The notes beneath the pieces were generated by a model, which saw only the letters and a program-made list of their open reading frames with translations, was not told the origin of the DNA and searched no databases. A program made the position numbers and the translations under genes. A DNA stretch of 64,000 nt from Adiantum capillus-veneris (Eukaryota > Streptophyta > Polypodiopsida > Polypodiales > Pteridaceae), in NCBI GenBank assembly GCA_014529385.2, contig CM043953.1:70727872-70791871 (forward strand), given 5' to 3'. This document shows positions 11,095 through 21,970 of the stretch, one piece after another (position 1 is the stretch's first letter; each line of letters opens with the position of its first letter).

Positions 11095-11321
11095 AGGGTT
11101 TGACGGTACAGGTATCGATAGAGGCGTCGAAAAGAGCATTCGTACAGGAGTCAGAAAGTGCATCGAATAGGCATCGGAAGATACATCGGAACAGGCGTCG
11201 GAAATTTAAAAATGATTTAAAAAAAAAACTCCATCTCCCTCCATACTTACCTACACATATACCGACACCTGCCATTGATGCCGGTAATTTGGCGTCGGAA
11301 TTTAAGTGACATCTTGTAGTG
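11095..11321. repeat. CACTA 5' terminal and subterminal repeats
   Basis: The words GGCGTCGAAA, GCATCGAATA, GCATCGGAAG, ACATCGGAAC, GGCGTCGGAA (twice) and GATGCCGGTA occur within 230 bases, and the segment ends in CTTGTAGTG. Short clustered repeats next to a CACTA terminus are the binding sites of the accessory transposon protein in characterised En/Spm elements; that function is inferred here. Confidence 0.75.
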
Positions 11322-11324
11322 ATC

Positions 11325-11698
11325 ACATCTTTCAAGCAGTCAAATAATATATCAAGCCTAAGTGCATTGATTTAAAGCAAACATTTGGGCTGCATACTTC
11401 ATAGCAATATGGAGAAATAAGTACATTAACAAACTCCATTGCTCATTAAATTCACAAAACCTTCAAAGCACTCAAGTCATAAGTAAAAGTAGCACCCACA
11501 TAACTTTAAATACTCAGGCAATATGGAGCAATCATTGCATCATATAAGCAAATAACACATCTAAGTTTTGACCTATGTATATTAGAACACACGTTTGGAT
11601 GCAATGAAAATATACCCGAGACTCATCTAGCAAATGGATTGGATGCTGCACATCCCAATTCTCATGTTTCATATGCCCATCTTGCTCGGGGAAACCGC
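11325..11698. other. Short unassigned flank between CACTA and gypsy elements
   Basis: 374 bases of AT-rich DNA with no convincing frame. It is the target in which the gag-only gypsy element inserted; the same locus resumes at 23284. Confidence 0.5.
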
Positions 11699-12067
11699 GT
11701 CTCTGTGAGGTCCCCAACCCCGAGAAGATTGGGGCGACTTGGATAGGTGACCTTCCTTTATTGTCCTTTTCCATTGATGACACCCTACTCTATTCCACAA
11801 AGTAGAGATACGAGCAACAAAAGAGAGGAAGTCCTCTATCCATCGTTTACGTGGTTATAAGGGTCATACGCCACAAGCCAGGTCAATAAATCTAGGATTC
11901 TAATGAAGTTGTCTCCTAATATAAAGATGAAATCACATTGACATATTTAGAATCCATAAACAACGCCTTTTTCCCCACGTTTAAGAGGCACGGCCGCCAT
12001 CCATAAACCATAAAGATGATATGAGACTTATTCTAAACTAAATAGTAATCTTATGTCACGTTGATTT

Positions 12068-13283
12068 TGTTATAGAATTGATATTTTATTATTTATTGCA
12101 GCTGACAGGTGGAAAAGACTAGACCAAGCTAGGCCTATGCGAATGAAAATATATATATTGTACATTTTATTATTCAAGTGCTCTTTTATGAGCTTTGGCC
12201 ATTTATGACTGACCAGCCAGTTTGTAACCAATTTGACCATTCAAGAAATCTATAAAACAAATACGTGCAAGAGGGAAATGGTCACTCTTTCACCCGGGGT
12301 ATTCACCATGGAAAACTTACTGCACCACGTAAGTGCAAGGGAGGGGGTTGTTTCTACAAGTTACATAAGCGTATAAGTTAGGGGTAGGCCTCCAATAATT
12401 TATCTCCTAAGCTCAAAAATAAGGGAGGGGGTATCATATTTAGGGGGGCAGAGGGGAAGGGAGAAAAGGAGAAAATGAAAGGAATTATTTGTGTTTGAAA
12501 ATCATGGATTCCCAAAAGAGTCTTCCCTGAAACTTGTGAGTCAATAGCTACCAAGATACATGCAAGAACCAACACTGCTTTGTATCAATTGCTTGTTTTG
12601 TTATTATAATTCATTTGTTGAGGGATGAAAGCTATAAAGAGTTTGTATAGATGCAAATTTACACGAAGAACCTAACACAACTTTATAACCATGTTTTTTG
12701 AGTAATTTAGATGTGTCAAAATTGGACGAGTAGCTAGAGTGCAGGCTGAATTGGTACATAGTTTGAAAGTCAAACTAAGACACATTAAGGGTACATCTAG
12801 TTATGAACAAAAATGGTTCCTTAGTACATTGTCAGTCACTATGCTACACACTCTTTGACTAGTTTTACTTAGTTAGATAATGTGAGACCTAAATTTTATA
12901 TGTAAGATAGGGGTATGATAGTTTTCTGCATTGACTTTCGTATAAGCGTAGAAAGGGGGGTCATATTCCCTAATATCATATATAGGGGTTTTATCAAAGG
13001 GGTCATATTTCCTAATATAAGTCGTATATGGGGGTTTTATCAAAGTTGTCCGCTCGCAGGTGGCGTCCCGTTTTGTATATAGAGTGAATCCCCCAGGCTT
13101 CGCTCCCGGAGGTCCGCCTGCGCATGTTCTCTTCCTCTCTATCGCACTTTGTCTCTCTTTGTTCGTGTATCTCGTGATTATGCGTCTATGTGGTTGCCAG
13201 GTATGTCAATTAGTCTGTTCTATGGTTTGTAGTATGCTATTTTCGGGTGTTTTGTAGGAAACTCCACTCCTCCGTTTGTAGCA
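12068..13283 (+). repeat. LARD-like 5' LTR (contains TIR element)
   Basis: 1216 bp. Bases 12068-12292 and 13098-13283 match the shorter 3' LTR; the middle is an inserted element. The last 100 bases hold an intron-like stretch (CAG/GTATGT to TTTTGTAG). Confidence 0.88.
12294..13097. mobile_element. TIR DNA element of about 0.8 kb inside the LTR
   Basis: The left end CCGGGGTATTCACC and right end GTGAATCCCCCAGG are imperfect inverted repeats. A second copy of the left 150 bp occurs at 43528-43680. The right part holds two tandem copies of GGGGTCATATTTCCTAATAT plus ATATGGGGGTTTTATCAAAG-like words (12956-13046). No transposase frame; superfamily not assigned. A clean target duplication is not visible and about 85 bp of LTR seem replaced. 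Confidence 0.55.
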
Positions 13284-13301
13284 GTGGTATTAGAGCTGAG
13301 G
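13284..13301 (+). other. LARD-like primer binding site
   Basis: GTGGTATTAGAGCTGAGG: one change (C to T) from the tRNA-iMet complement TGGTATCAGAGC. Confidence 0.8.
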
Positions 13302-14642
13302 CTACGCTCCAGCGATTGCAGATTTGGATAACCAAAAGCTAAGTGCTCTTGTTTTCTTCTGGTTTTCAAAAATTATAATTCTATGTCTTGCGATTTTAAT
13401 TCGTGAGAAACCACCCAACAAATTTTTTTAGAGCTATAACCTTAAGCAAACGTTTTTTGTTTATCTTCCTCTATAGACAACATTTGTTTATCTTCCTCTA
13501 TAGTTTGCTTGTGTCGGGAATGCTTTATGCAACCTGTACCTGACGTAGAGTCAATCATCAAAGTGCTAGATTGTTGTCCACAGCGACAGCAACAGTGGCA
13601 GCAGCGGTTTACTTCCGTCTGATGTGTAGCAGACGATGCCACCCTACATATTAAGTTGGACTGCACCTTAGAGGACTGTGTCAACCGGCAACAATATGCA
13701 TGACAACTACTACACAAACCACCATTTCGAGTGGCCATCGCTTCTCCAATTCAATAGCCCACCACCATGCAACAGTGCCCGGTTTATCTACATGTATAAG
13801 CCCGTCTCTCTCTTAGTTCTTGCCCGCTAGCAACCATCCACTCACTCTTTTTCTCTCTACCCCTCGTGTGCTAGATGGGTGCGCACACACGCCCACTCCA
13901 ACCACCCTCATGCAGAGGAGTTGCACTCTCTCTTTCTCCGCCCCTCGTTGCTGTAGTGCACTTGCACACCAATCCGCATGCCATGCAAAACTCTCTCTCT
14001 CTCTCTCTCTACGGCCGCCAACCACTCCCATGTAGTGGTTCTTTCATCCCCCGGCCCATCCTCACTTTAATCTAGTGCCTTAAACCAGCTTGGGTAACTG
14101 ATTGCATGGCCGCGTCTGGTTATGTCCGATAGCTGCATGTGCTCCAAGGCCAACACCTCGATGTCAGCCCTTCTGTAGTTGGTGTGTTGCAGTATAAGGT
14201 CACGAGTCCATATTCAGCGGACCCATGCTACCGCACATTCTCCTCACACCATCAGCCCGCATTGCACCACCTCCACATCCCCTTCCCAGTACATGCGCTA
14301 CCTACAGAGGCAGAAGTTGACGCAGCACTTTAGCGACTAGAGCCCCAGTCTTTTTTTTTTTCTCTGTGACTCTCTCCCCAAGCAGGACTGCGTACAGTAA
14401 ATGGACTTTGACAAAGCCATCAGGAATCCGGTTTTGTCACCAGGAAGAAGGCGATCCTGCGCTTCAATTGCATTTACTCGAAGATACCATACCGAGGGGA
14501 CAAGTAGACCTTTGACTTGCATCAGGATGTACGCCACAATCAGATTGCCAAGCTTCTTTGAAGCCCTCATCAGCTTGAGTGCCTCTCCACAACAAGACCA
14601 TAATCTCCCCAAGGTTTGCAGAATCTCCCTTCTTGCCTTCCA
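13302..14642. other. LARD-like interior, left part, unassigned
   Basis: No retroviral domain seen on either strand. A (CT)10 tract lies at 13991-14010. A 91-codon minus-strand frame (14612 to 14337, MGRLWSCCGEALKLMRASKK...) ends next to the captured PUR5 fragment. I do not recognise it; it may be another captured piece or chance. Confidence 0.4.
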
Positions 14643-15069
14643 GCATATGATGCGGGTGTTGACATCGATGCTGGCACTGAGCTAGTCCTTAGAATAGCTG
14701 CCATTGATCCTGGCATTGGTGGCTTTGGTGGGCTTTTTTCCGCTTGGTGATTCTAATCCTGTGGCTAGTACAGATGGTGTGGGAATAAAAATAAAGCTTT
14801 TTTCTGAGATGGGAAAACATGATACCATAGGGATAGATTTGGTTGCTATGGGTGTCAATGACTTGGGACATCTGGTGCAAAGCTGGAATTTTTTTCTTGG
14901 ACTATTTTGCAGCAAGTCAACTTGATGTTGACCTGGTAGAACATGTAATCAAGGGTATTGTGGAAGGGTGTAAATAATCAGATTCTCTCCTCCTCGGTGG
15001 TAAGAGATCCCAGGCTTTTATGCAAAAGGAGAGTATGATCTTAGTGGTGTTGTGGAGGGCACAAACGTA
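14643..15069 (+). pseudogene. PUR5: Captured AIR synthase (phosphoribosylformylglycinamidine cyclo-ligase) fragment
   Basis: The translation matches the N-terminal ATP/FGAM-binding half of PurM-type AIR synthase, the purine-pathway enzyme that closes the imidazole ring. Seen in order: [93 protein letters not shown]. About 140 residues of a plant protein of roughly 390 are covered. There are no introns over this span, which fits capture from mRNA. One extra T near 14740 shifts frame, and further shifts occur near 14910 and 14970. It lies in the sense direction of the retroelement and cannot give an enzyme. Confidence 0.85.
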
Positions 15070-15417
15070 CCACCTCCCGGCACGAAGCTCGGCTTCTCCC
15101 ATGTAGGCCACAAACCCTCACCACCCCATATCGGCTTTCTATCTCCTTGTCATTGTGCGAGTAGAAGCGGTACAACAACAATATGTACAATACATAGAGT
15201 ACGCAGCTATTGCACAACATGTAGCAAAAGGTGCTCATATAGTCATAGTCGAAACAATTTTGCGCCCAACGATACTCCCTAGCACCACGCATCGAACACT
15301 CGGAGCTGAGCGAAGAAGCCGGACTCGAGCAGTCAAGCCAACACGTCACCAACCATCCATGATGTCAGCTATTCTCTGCATCCTTAGAATGACATGCACA
15401 CACCCTCATAAACAGAC

Positions 15418-15454
<37 letters not shown>

Positions 15455-17667
15455 GGATTTCCAACAAACTTTGTAATAATCATAGTTTGTAGCCATTGAC
15501 AAGACGGTAACATCATTCAAGTGCTAACCTCCATCGCAACTTTACTTAAGCAGTATTAACGGGTTCTAACAAAGGACATTAATTTTCTAGCTACCTCACA
15601 TAACTGACATAGTAATTTTGGTAAGAGATTATTGATCCTTTCACCATATCTTTTCAATCATGAGCCTCTAACCTAATATTTATGAATCTTTTCTTCATCC
15701 CAACAACCTTATGACTGATACCTTTAAGACATGTCATACTTTTAGTTATGAAAAATCCAAAATTCAAAAGTATCACCTTGATTTCTTTTGCTTGAATTTT
15801 TGTAAGTTTTAGTTAATGTTAAGCTAACCTCTGTGAACTTTACACTGCTTATTCATAAATTGATGTTATTCTGTATATATTAACATTTATGGCAACTACA
15901 ATTTGGTGCTAAACTTCTTATTTTCATCATATTTAGATGACTCATTGTGAGACTTTTCATTGTTACTTATATCACATCATTTAGCATCACTATGTTTCCA
16001 CAAATCTTAAGGGAATCCAAGTATCTGTCTTCACTGAAATTAACCCAATGATTTTGATGACAACCTTCATACTCTTTTCTACCTTGTTTGGTGTCTAATA
16101 ATTCAAAAGAACTATAGATACCATAATTTGGACTTTGTCCCTTTCTGCGTTGATGTACACTCACCATATTGCACCGGATTATATGTTAGCTCCCTTGATT
16201 CTTACAAATCAAATATTGACACTCATCTATCATTTAATACTTGGTTTTAATTGTGTATACTAACCCTCTCACACAAGACTGGACCAACACTCTTAGATGT
16301 GCCTACTGCTCTTGTTCAAAGAGAAATTACAAGTACACTTACTCATCTTGGCTAGCTTAAGCTTATCATTTTGCTTTATAGGTATTTTAATTATCAATTT
16401 TCCCAACATAGTCTACAATTTAATAAAATATTTAATGCGTGGATTCCTATTGCAAACTTATTTCCTTATTTATAGTATTTTCAATCCTCTCATCATGTCA
16501 TATATCGTCTTCAGCAAGGCAAATCCTCCATGTGTAATTAAACTCACTATTTAGTCTTGAATCTCTTATATACTCAGATTGATTTCTAGCTTACATGACA
16601 CTACTACTCTCTTTTAGCACTTTTTTGTTGTATACTAATTTCCATCTCACACCAGGGCATATTGTTTTTCCACCTACGTTGGTACAATCTAACACATACT
16701 TTGGTGCATGTTACTAAATGCACATCTCTTTACCCTGTATACAAAGGTTGTTTGTGAGACCACCCTGATTCAACTTGAGTTTCCTTCCATTATAGCTCGC
16801 CACACACACACACACAAGTACGTACATTTTCAGATACAAAATATCCTCCAGCTCATGGATTCCAATGGTATTGCAATAAGGAATTTTCATTGAGATGATT
16901 TGTCATTAAGCTATGCAGTTACTTATATGAGTTAAGGTGCTGTGGGATAGTAAACAACACTTTGTAAGTATCCTCCTACTCAAACATGCCCCAAATTGGT
17001 CTCACACATGTGATAAATGTTATATTTTTTATGTATGCCTAGCTTAGTCCATTGATCACGGACACACAAATTCGCCGATTTAGGTAATGTGTAGATACTC
17101 ATCTTGGTGCAGATCCGCCGATTTAGGCAGCACATTGATACATTACAGATTCATGATTTTTAAACAATATCAAATGCAGATTTGCCGATTTAAGCAGCAC
17201 ATATTATTGGTGTAGATTCGTCGATTTAGGCAACACCAGTTACGAAATCATGCTGCAGTGGCTGGCCACCACTGTAACTGGTATGATTTTGTTACCCGGG
17301 TATAGAAAATGAAGGATACTTGGATTTGGATTTGAAATTGGATTTGTAATTGGTATATGATGTTTTCTGTCATGACAGTATTTATAGAAGTGAACTTGAG
17401 ATTGATAAGAATTGATTTATACAATAATGAGTGTGACCAATGATATCCTGCTTTATCAGGATATGACATATACTACTTATTCTAGTGGTATGGGACACTA
17501 GAATAGGTAGTATGTGGATGACGGGGGCAGGCATAAGCAATATTGTCTAATTTTATGTATTTTTCTTTTATTATTTGATACAGATTTCTAATCATTGTTT
17601 TTGACAAGTATTGTTTGCAGATTTTTTTCTTCGCAACTGAGGACAATTGCTTTCCAACGGAGAGGTA
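15070..17667. other. LARD-like interior, right part, non-coding
   Basis: AT-rich, no convincing frames. Contains (TC)n at 15420-15453. Near 17070-17230 the phrase GCCGATTTAGGCAGCAC occurs four times with small changes. A weak purine tract (ACGGAGAGGTA) precedes the 3' LTR. Confidence 0.5.
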
Positions 17668-18156
17668 TGTTATAGAATTGATATTTTATTATTTATTGCA
17701 GCTGACAGGTGGAAAAGACTAGACCAAGCTAAGCCTATACGAATGGAAATATATATATTGTATATTTTATTATTCAAGTGCTCTTTTATGAGCTTTGGCC
17801 ATTTATGACTGGCCGGCCAGTTTGTAACCAATTTGACCATTTAAGAAATCTATAAAACAAATACGTGCAAGAGGGAAATGGTCACTCTTGCACGGGGGGA
17901 GATTGCACCCAGTGTCTGCGTTGCTCTTTTCATCTCTCCTCTCTTCTCTCTCACTGTGCCAGCAGTAGCACTCCGCTCTGGGAGGTGCGCCTGCGCATGT
18001 TCTCTTCCTCTCTCTCGCACTCTGTCTCTTTTTGTTCGTGTATCTCGCGATTATGCATCTATGTGGTTGCCAGGTATGTTGATTAGTATGTTCTATGGTT
18101 TGTAGTATGCTATCTTTGGGTGTTTTGCAGGGAATTCCACGCCTCCGTTTGTAGCA
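17668..18156 (+). repeat. LARD-like 3' LTR
   Basis: 489 bp, TG to CA ends, GATTT duplication directly after. It shows what the 5' LTR looked like before the TIR element inserted. Confidence 0.9.
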
Positions 18157-18919
18157 GATTTGGGCCATCTCGTCTCATGGCACAATGAATCTCTAATTTC
18201 ACTTCTCTTAAGAAGAGAGAGTGGAGAGTTTCTTGACTAATCGAGACCACCCATGCTTGATTGGCAACCTGAGCCAGCCTCCACTTTCCACCCCACAATC
18301 ACACTTTTTACCACACTATTTAACATATACAAACAGTGTTCCTTAATTGATTCCAAACACAGATTCTTTTATACAGCCCACAATTCAAACAAGTCCTAAT
18401 GAAAATAGCCCTATTATTCAACAAAAATAACTTTTCAATTTCTCATGAGTTGCCGCTACCCGCGGACTTTCTCTGTCTAACCAACAGAGCCTTTGCAAAG
18501 GATTGATTCGCTAACCGTGAATTACGCAACCTTCCCATCCCGCTAACCGCGAGGCATCCCGCTAACGACGAGGAATAAAAGAGAGCCAATAACCTCAACT
18601 TAATCTCCGCTAACCGCGGAATCATCTCGCTACCCGCGAGGAACAAAATATATTCTTTCAACAATTCTTCTCTTTAAATGATTTTTCAAACATGATCAAC
18701 CAATTCTTCATATCAATCAGTAACAACTTATCAAACAATAAAGTAATAACCATTCAACAAACAGTGACAGTTTATCAAACAGTTCTTTCTCTAATCTGTG
18801 AAAATATATGCTTGTCTCTTGTGATAGAATCACGTTTCTCGGACAGTTTAAGGGGTTGCCTATACTTAGCTTCCCAAGTCAAACATGAATAGCAATGCAG
18901 AATTATAAATTTGTCTTAC

Positions 18920-19096
18920 CGGATTTGGAGCCCGTGCGGCTATCTCCTGTACTGGAGGTTGGACGGCTTCAACTTCTTCTTCGGTTGATGGTTTTGCATG
19001 AGATACGTTCGGAGTAGACACCTTCCTTCCCACCTTCCTTGGTGGTGCAACGGCATGGGCGTCCTTAGAACTTCGCGTTACACGCTTCGGAGCCAT
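18920..19096 (-). CDS. Short basic leader exon inside the gypsy 3' LTR
   Basis: The minus strand starts ATG at 19096 about 200 bases after a TATA box (19301-19310). It gives 59 codons beginning MAPKRVTRSSKDAHAVAPPR and ending at a GTAAGA donor (18919-18918). The N-terminus is lysine/arginine/proline-rich, the C-terminal half acidic (STEEEVEAV). The frame ends in phase 0 at the donor. The same exon lies in the 5' LTR, where the in-phase acceptor before gag would be downstream. In this 3' copy no gag lies downstream. The N-terminal style recalls gypsy polyprotein starts; function is unknown. Confidence 0.6.
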
Positions 19097-19843
19097 AGCT
19101 TCGGAATAGAGAAAAGAAAAGCGCATTGTTGGAGAGAGAGAGAGTGTGTGTTCACAAACCGGGAGACGGCACATCGACGATTGGAGATGGAGATGGCTTG
19201 AAGGTGAGAGGTTAAGGGAGAGAGGCTTCCTCCGGTGCGTCATTGCCAGAGATCTTCCGCTTCTGTAGATGTGTGTGTTCAAAGTGAGAGGAGGAGGGTC
19301 CTTTATATAGGCCCTTGGGGGGTGTTAAGAATACTGAGAGGTTTCAAGAATAGGAGAAGGAAAAGCTCGCGCATCCTCGTGGCTCTATTTTTTTTTTTTT
19401 GTGACGTTCGTGAATCCTATGTACGATTTTTAAAAAGCTCTATACTTACAAGTTCCCATTCTATCTTGAGATAGAGAACGAAAGAAGTATCTTAATTTTG
19501 ACTCACCTCTTATTCTTTCCTAAACATACTATCTCTAAGCTTTTTCTTCACACATAGATTAGGTTCCCACATAAACCTATTGTTCCACATAAAGAAAGAT
19601 CATAAATAAATAGATTCTGAATCCGATTTTCAATCTGATTGCTCTGATAAACTCATGATGACTCACAAAATTGAGAATCTCAATTACTTTGCAAAATAAC
19701 TAAAATGACTTATATGGATAAATGTTGGCTACATTACAATCTCCCCAACTTAGGGATTCGAGATGTCCTCATCTCGAGGAAAAGTGAAGATACTTCTACT
19801 CTAATTACTAGCGACCATCATTATGTCAAAAAGGGTGATGTAT

Positions 19844-20626
19844 TTAGTCTGCTTCACTTTCTACTACTGCTCCATTAGTCAGTTGTGGAGAAGAGTTCCG
19901 ATAATGTACCAACTGTCCACATTCAAAGCATCGAACATTCAAGCGTCGAGAATCTTGTGCAGTAGTGGCATAAACCCTTTGTGGTTGTCTATCATTGAAT
20001 CTTTGATTCTGTTCGATTCTTCTTATAATCCCTTGTTCCTTCATTAAAGGTTTAGCTCGTAGTAAGGCATCTTGTACAGTGGTAGGCTTCAGGGCTTCCA
20101 ATTGCGAGCTAATTGGTTCTCTTAAACCTTGGCAAAAGCGAGCTATCTGTTGCTCTATGGTCATTGATGGTGTGTAACGTATAATCCTTACAAAATTTGA
20201 GTAGTACTCTTCCAAGGATAAATTGTATTGTTTTAAGCTCAAGAACTCATTCATCTTTATCGCTTTATGGACAAGAGGTAAGTATCTTTCCTTCACCGCT
20301 TGTTTGATCTCCCACCAACTTTGAGAGTTCTCCAACACTCCCATGTCACGAAAATGTTGTTTCCACCATAATTTTGCTTCCCCTGAAAGACAAAACATCC
20401 CTAACATTGCTTGATTTGCAGGTGTGGTCCTTGTAGCAGAGAAGTAATCATCCATAGCTTCAATCCATACTTCTACATCTTTTTCAATATCATCACCCTT
20501 TCCTTTAAAAGAAGGTGGTTGCATTTGTTTCAACAATAACTTCTTCTCCTGAATATCCATATAGATAGTATCGTTACGAGGTTTTTCCAACGTAGAAGTG
20601 ATTTGAGGATTCCCCTGAGTGTACAT
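19844..20626 (-). CDS. gag: Ty3/Gypsy gag protein (capsid and zinc knuckle)
   Basis: A 260-residue uninterrupted frame. The capsid-type domain covers about residues 25-180: FKGKGDDIEKDVEVWIEAMD, GEAKLWWKQH, SWWEIKQAVKERYLPL, FLSLKQYNLSLEEYYSNF, IARFCQGLREPI. A zinc knuckle follows near residue 235: CFECGQLVHYRNSSP, where the last cysteine of CX2CX4HX4C is serine, so the finger is probably damaged. The protein ends ESEAD with no protease after it; the polypurine tract follows within about 90 bases. Gag would package RNA into particles. ATG at 20626 is the first methionine, but a splice acceptor (CTCAG/GGG at 20615) directly after it suggests the real N-terminus comes from an exon in the LTR. 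Confidence 0.88.
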   Translation of the reverse strand: MYTQGNPQITSTLEKPRNDTIYMDIQEKKLLLKQMQPPSFKGKGDDIEKDVEVWIEAMDDYFSATRTTPANQAMLGMFCLSGEAKLWWKQHFRDMGVLENSQSWWEIKQAVKERYLPLVHKAIKMNEFLSLKQYNLSLEEYYSNFVRIIRYTPSMTIEQQIARFCQGLREPISSQLEALKPTTVQDALLRAKPLMKEQGIIRRIEQNQRFNDRQPQRVYATTAQDSRRLNVRCFECGQLVHYRNSSPQLTNGAVVESEAD

Positions 20627-20689
20627 CAATGTTTATAATAACTCAAATCAATAGGGTACTTTCCAAACTTAGACTTATCCAGTCCACTA

Positions 20690-20990
20690 AAAGCTTAATC
20701 ATATGACTTAATCAATCATTACTTATCCTATTAACTAAAACTCAATCACATGACCTAACCAATCTTGACTTAACCAATCCATCAAAACTTAGTCATATGA
20801 CTTAACCAATCATGACTTATCCAATCCGTCAAAACTCAATCATATGACTTAAGCAGTCATGATTATCTCTATCACATGACTTAACCAATCATGGGTCATC
20901 CAATCATATGACTTAACAAGTCATGGCTCATTGAATCCACACAAAAAACTCACTTACATGACTTAACTAGTCAAACAATTTCTTCGTAGA
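20690..20990 (-). repeat. Tandem repeats in the gypsy leader upstream of gag
   Basis: The words CATATGACTTAACCAATC and ATGACTTATCCAATCC alternate at least six times with changing spacing. The array lies between primer site and gag, where packaging or translation signals often sit; a role is only inferred. Confidence 0.7.
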
Positions 20991-21197
20991 AAACAACTCA
21001 ATCTTCTAATCATAAAGTCATCAAAATGTCATATAGGGGTCTACAAAAGATCTCTCCATGAAAAAACATAATAGAGGTTTCAACCATAATTATGGTACAC
21101 GTCAATCGGCATAACGTAATATCTCTACGAGTCCGATAATGGGTATAGAAAACCATACACATGATGAATCTTGAAGTAGCCAACTAAATATTTTTAA

Positions 21198-21213
21198 CCT
21201 AAGCTCTGTACCA
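21198..21213 (-). other. Gag-only gypsy primer binding site
   Basis: The minus strand reads TGGTACAGAGCTTAGG two bases after the LTR end. It resembles the tRNA-iMet site TGGTATCAGAGC with one base missing. Confidence 0.7.
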
Positions 21214-21970
21214 ATTGTGAGGTCCCCAACCTCGAGAAGATTGGGACGACTTTGATAGGTGGCCTTCCTTTATTCTCCTTTTCCATTGACGACACCCTAC
21301 TCTGTTCCACAAAGTAGAGATACGAGCAACAAAAGAGAGGAAGTCCTCTATCCATCGTTTACGTGGTTATAAGGGTCATACGTCACAAGCCAAGTCGATA
21401 AATCTAGGATTCTAATAAAGCTGTCTCCTAATATAAAGATGAAATCCCATTGACATATTTATAATCCATAAACAACGCCTTTTTCTCCACGTTTAAGAGG
21501 CACGGCCGCCATCCATAAACAATAAATATGATATGAGACTTAGTATAAACTAAATAGTAATCTTGTGTCACGTTGATTTGGGCCATCTCGTCTCATGGCA
21601 CAATGAGTCTCTAATTTCACTTCTCTTAAGAAGAGGAAGTGGAGAGTTTCTCGACTAATCGAGACCACCCATCATTGACTGGCAACCTGAACCAGCCCGC
21701 ACTTTCCACCCCACACTCACACTTTTTACCACACTGTTTAACATATACAAACAATGTTCCTTAATTAATTCCAAACACAGGTTCTTTTATATAGCCCTTT
21801 AAACAATACCAAAACAATTCAAACAAGGACTAATGAAAACAGCCCTATTATTTAACAAAAATAACTTTTTCAATTTCTCATAAGTTGCCGCTACCCGCGG
21901 ACTTTCTCTATCTAACCAACAGAGCCTTTGCAAAGGATTTATTCACTAACCGTAAATTGTGCAACCTTCC

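Larger units (their letters stand above)
1..11321 (-). mobile_element. CACTA (En/Spm-type) DNA transposon, 5' end at 11321, 3' end outside window
   Basis: The right end reads CTTGTAGTG at 11313-11321, the complement of the canonical CACTACAAG terminus, followed by a possible 3-bp target site (ATC). The last 230 bases hold repeated GCGTCGGA/GCATCGGA words typical of CACTA subterminal regions. Going left on the minus strand come a 2.5-kb repeat-filled leader, a tnp2 transposase gene (8737 to 5145) and a second gene of the Ptta type (4923 to beyond base 1). A Copia element (142-4067) is nested in that second gene. The left terminus is not in the window, so total length and target duplication cannot be verified. 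Both genes carry stops and frameshifts, so this copy is not autonomous. Confidence 0.85.
12068..18156 (+). mobile_element. Non-autonomous LTR retrotransposon without pol (LARD-like), nested in the gypsy 3' LTR
   Basis: LTR copies at 12068-13283 and 17668-18156 start TGTTATAG and end GTTTGTAGCA, and GATTT duplications flank the element. The primer site GTGGTATTAGAGCTGAGG follows the 5' LTR at 13284. The 4.4-kb interior has no gag or pol. It holds a fragment of a cellular purine-synthesis gene. The 5' LTR is longer because it carries a TIR element (12294-13097). The first 220 bases of the LTRs differ at about seven positions. The 5' gypsy LTR at 21575-21585 shows the same site without it. Confidence 0.9.
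11704..19738 (-). repeat. Gag-only gypsy 3' LTR, interrupted at 12068-18161
   Basis: The two parts 11704-12067 and 18162-19738 are collinear with the 5' LTR, about 1.94 kb without the insert. The insert is bounded by GATTT duplications (12063-12067, 18157-18161). Confidence 0.9.

Noticed and set aside
10940-11335. 131-codon minus-strand frame with cysteine- and phenylalanine-rich repeats
   Set aside because: It crosses the CACTA terminus at 11321 and is the translation of the subterminal repeats; not a gene.
13813-14075. Overlapping frames on both strands around 13820-14075
   Set aside because: They translate a CT-rich tract and low-complexity DNA, with no domain.
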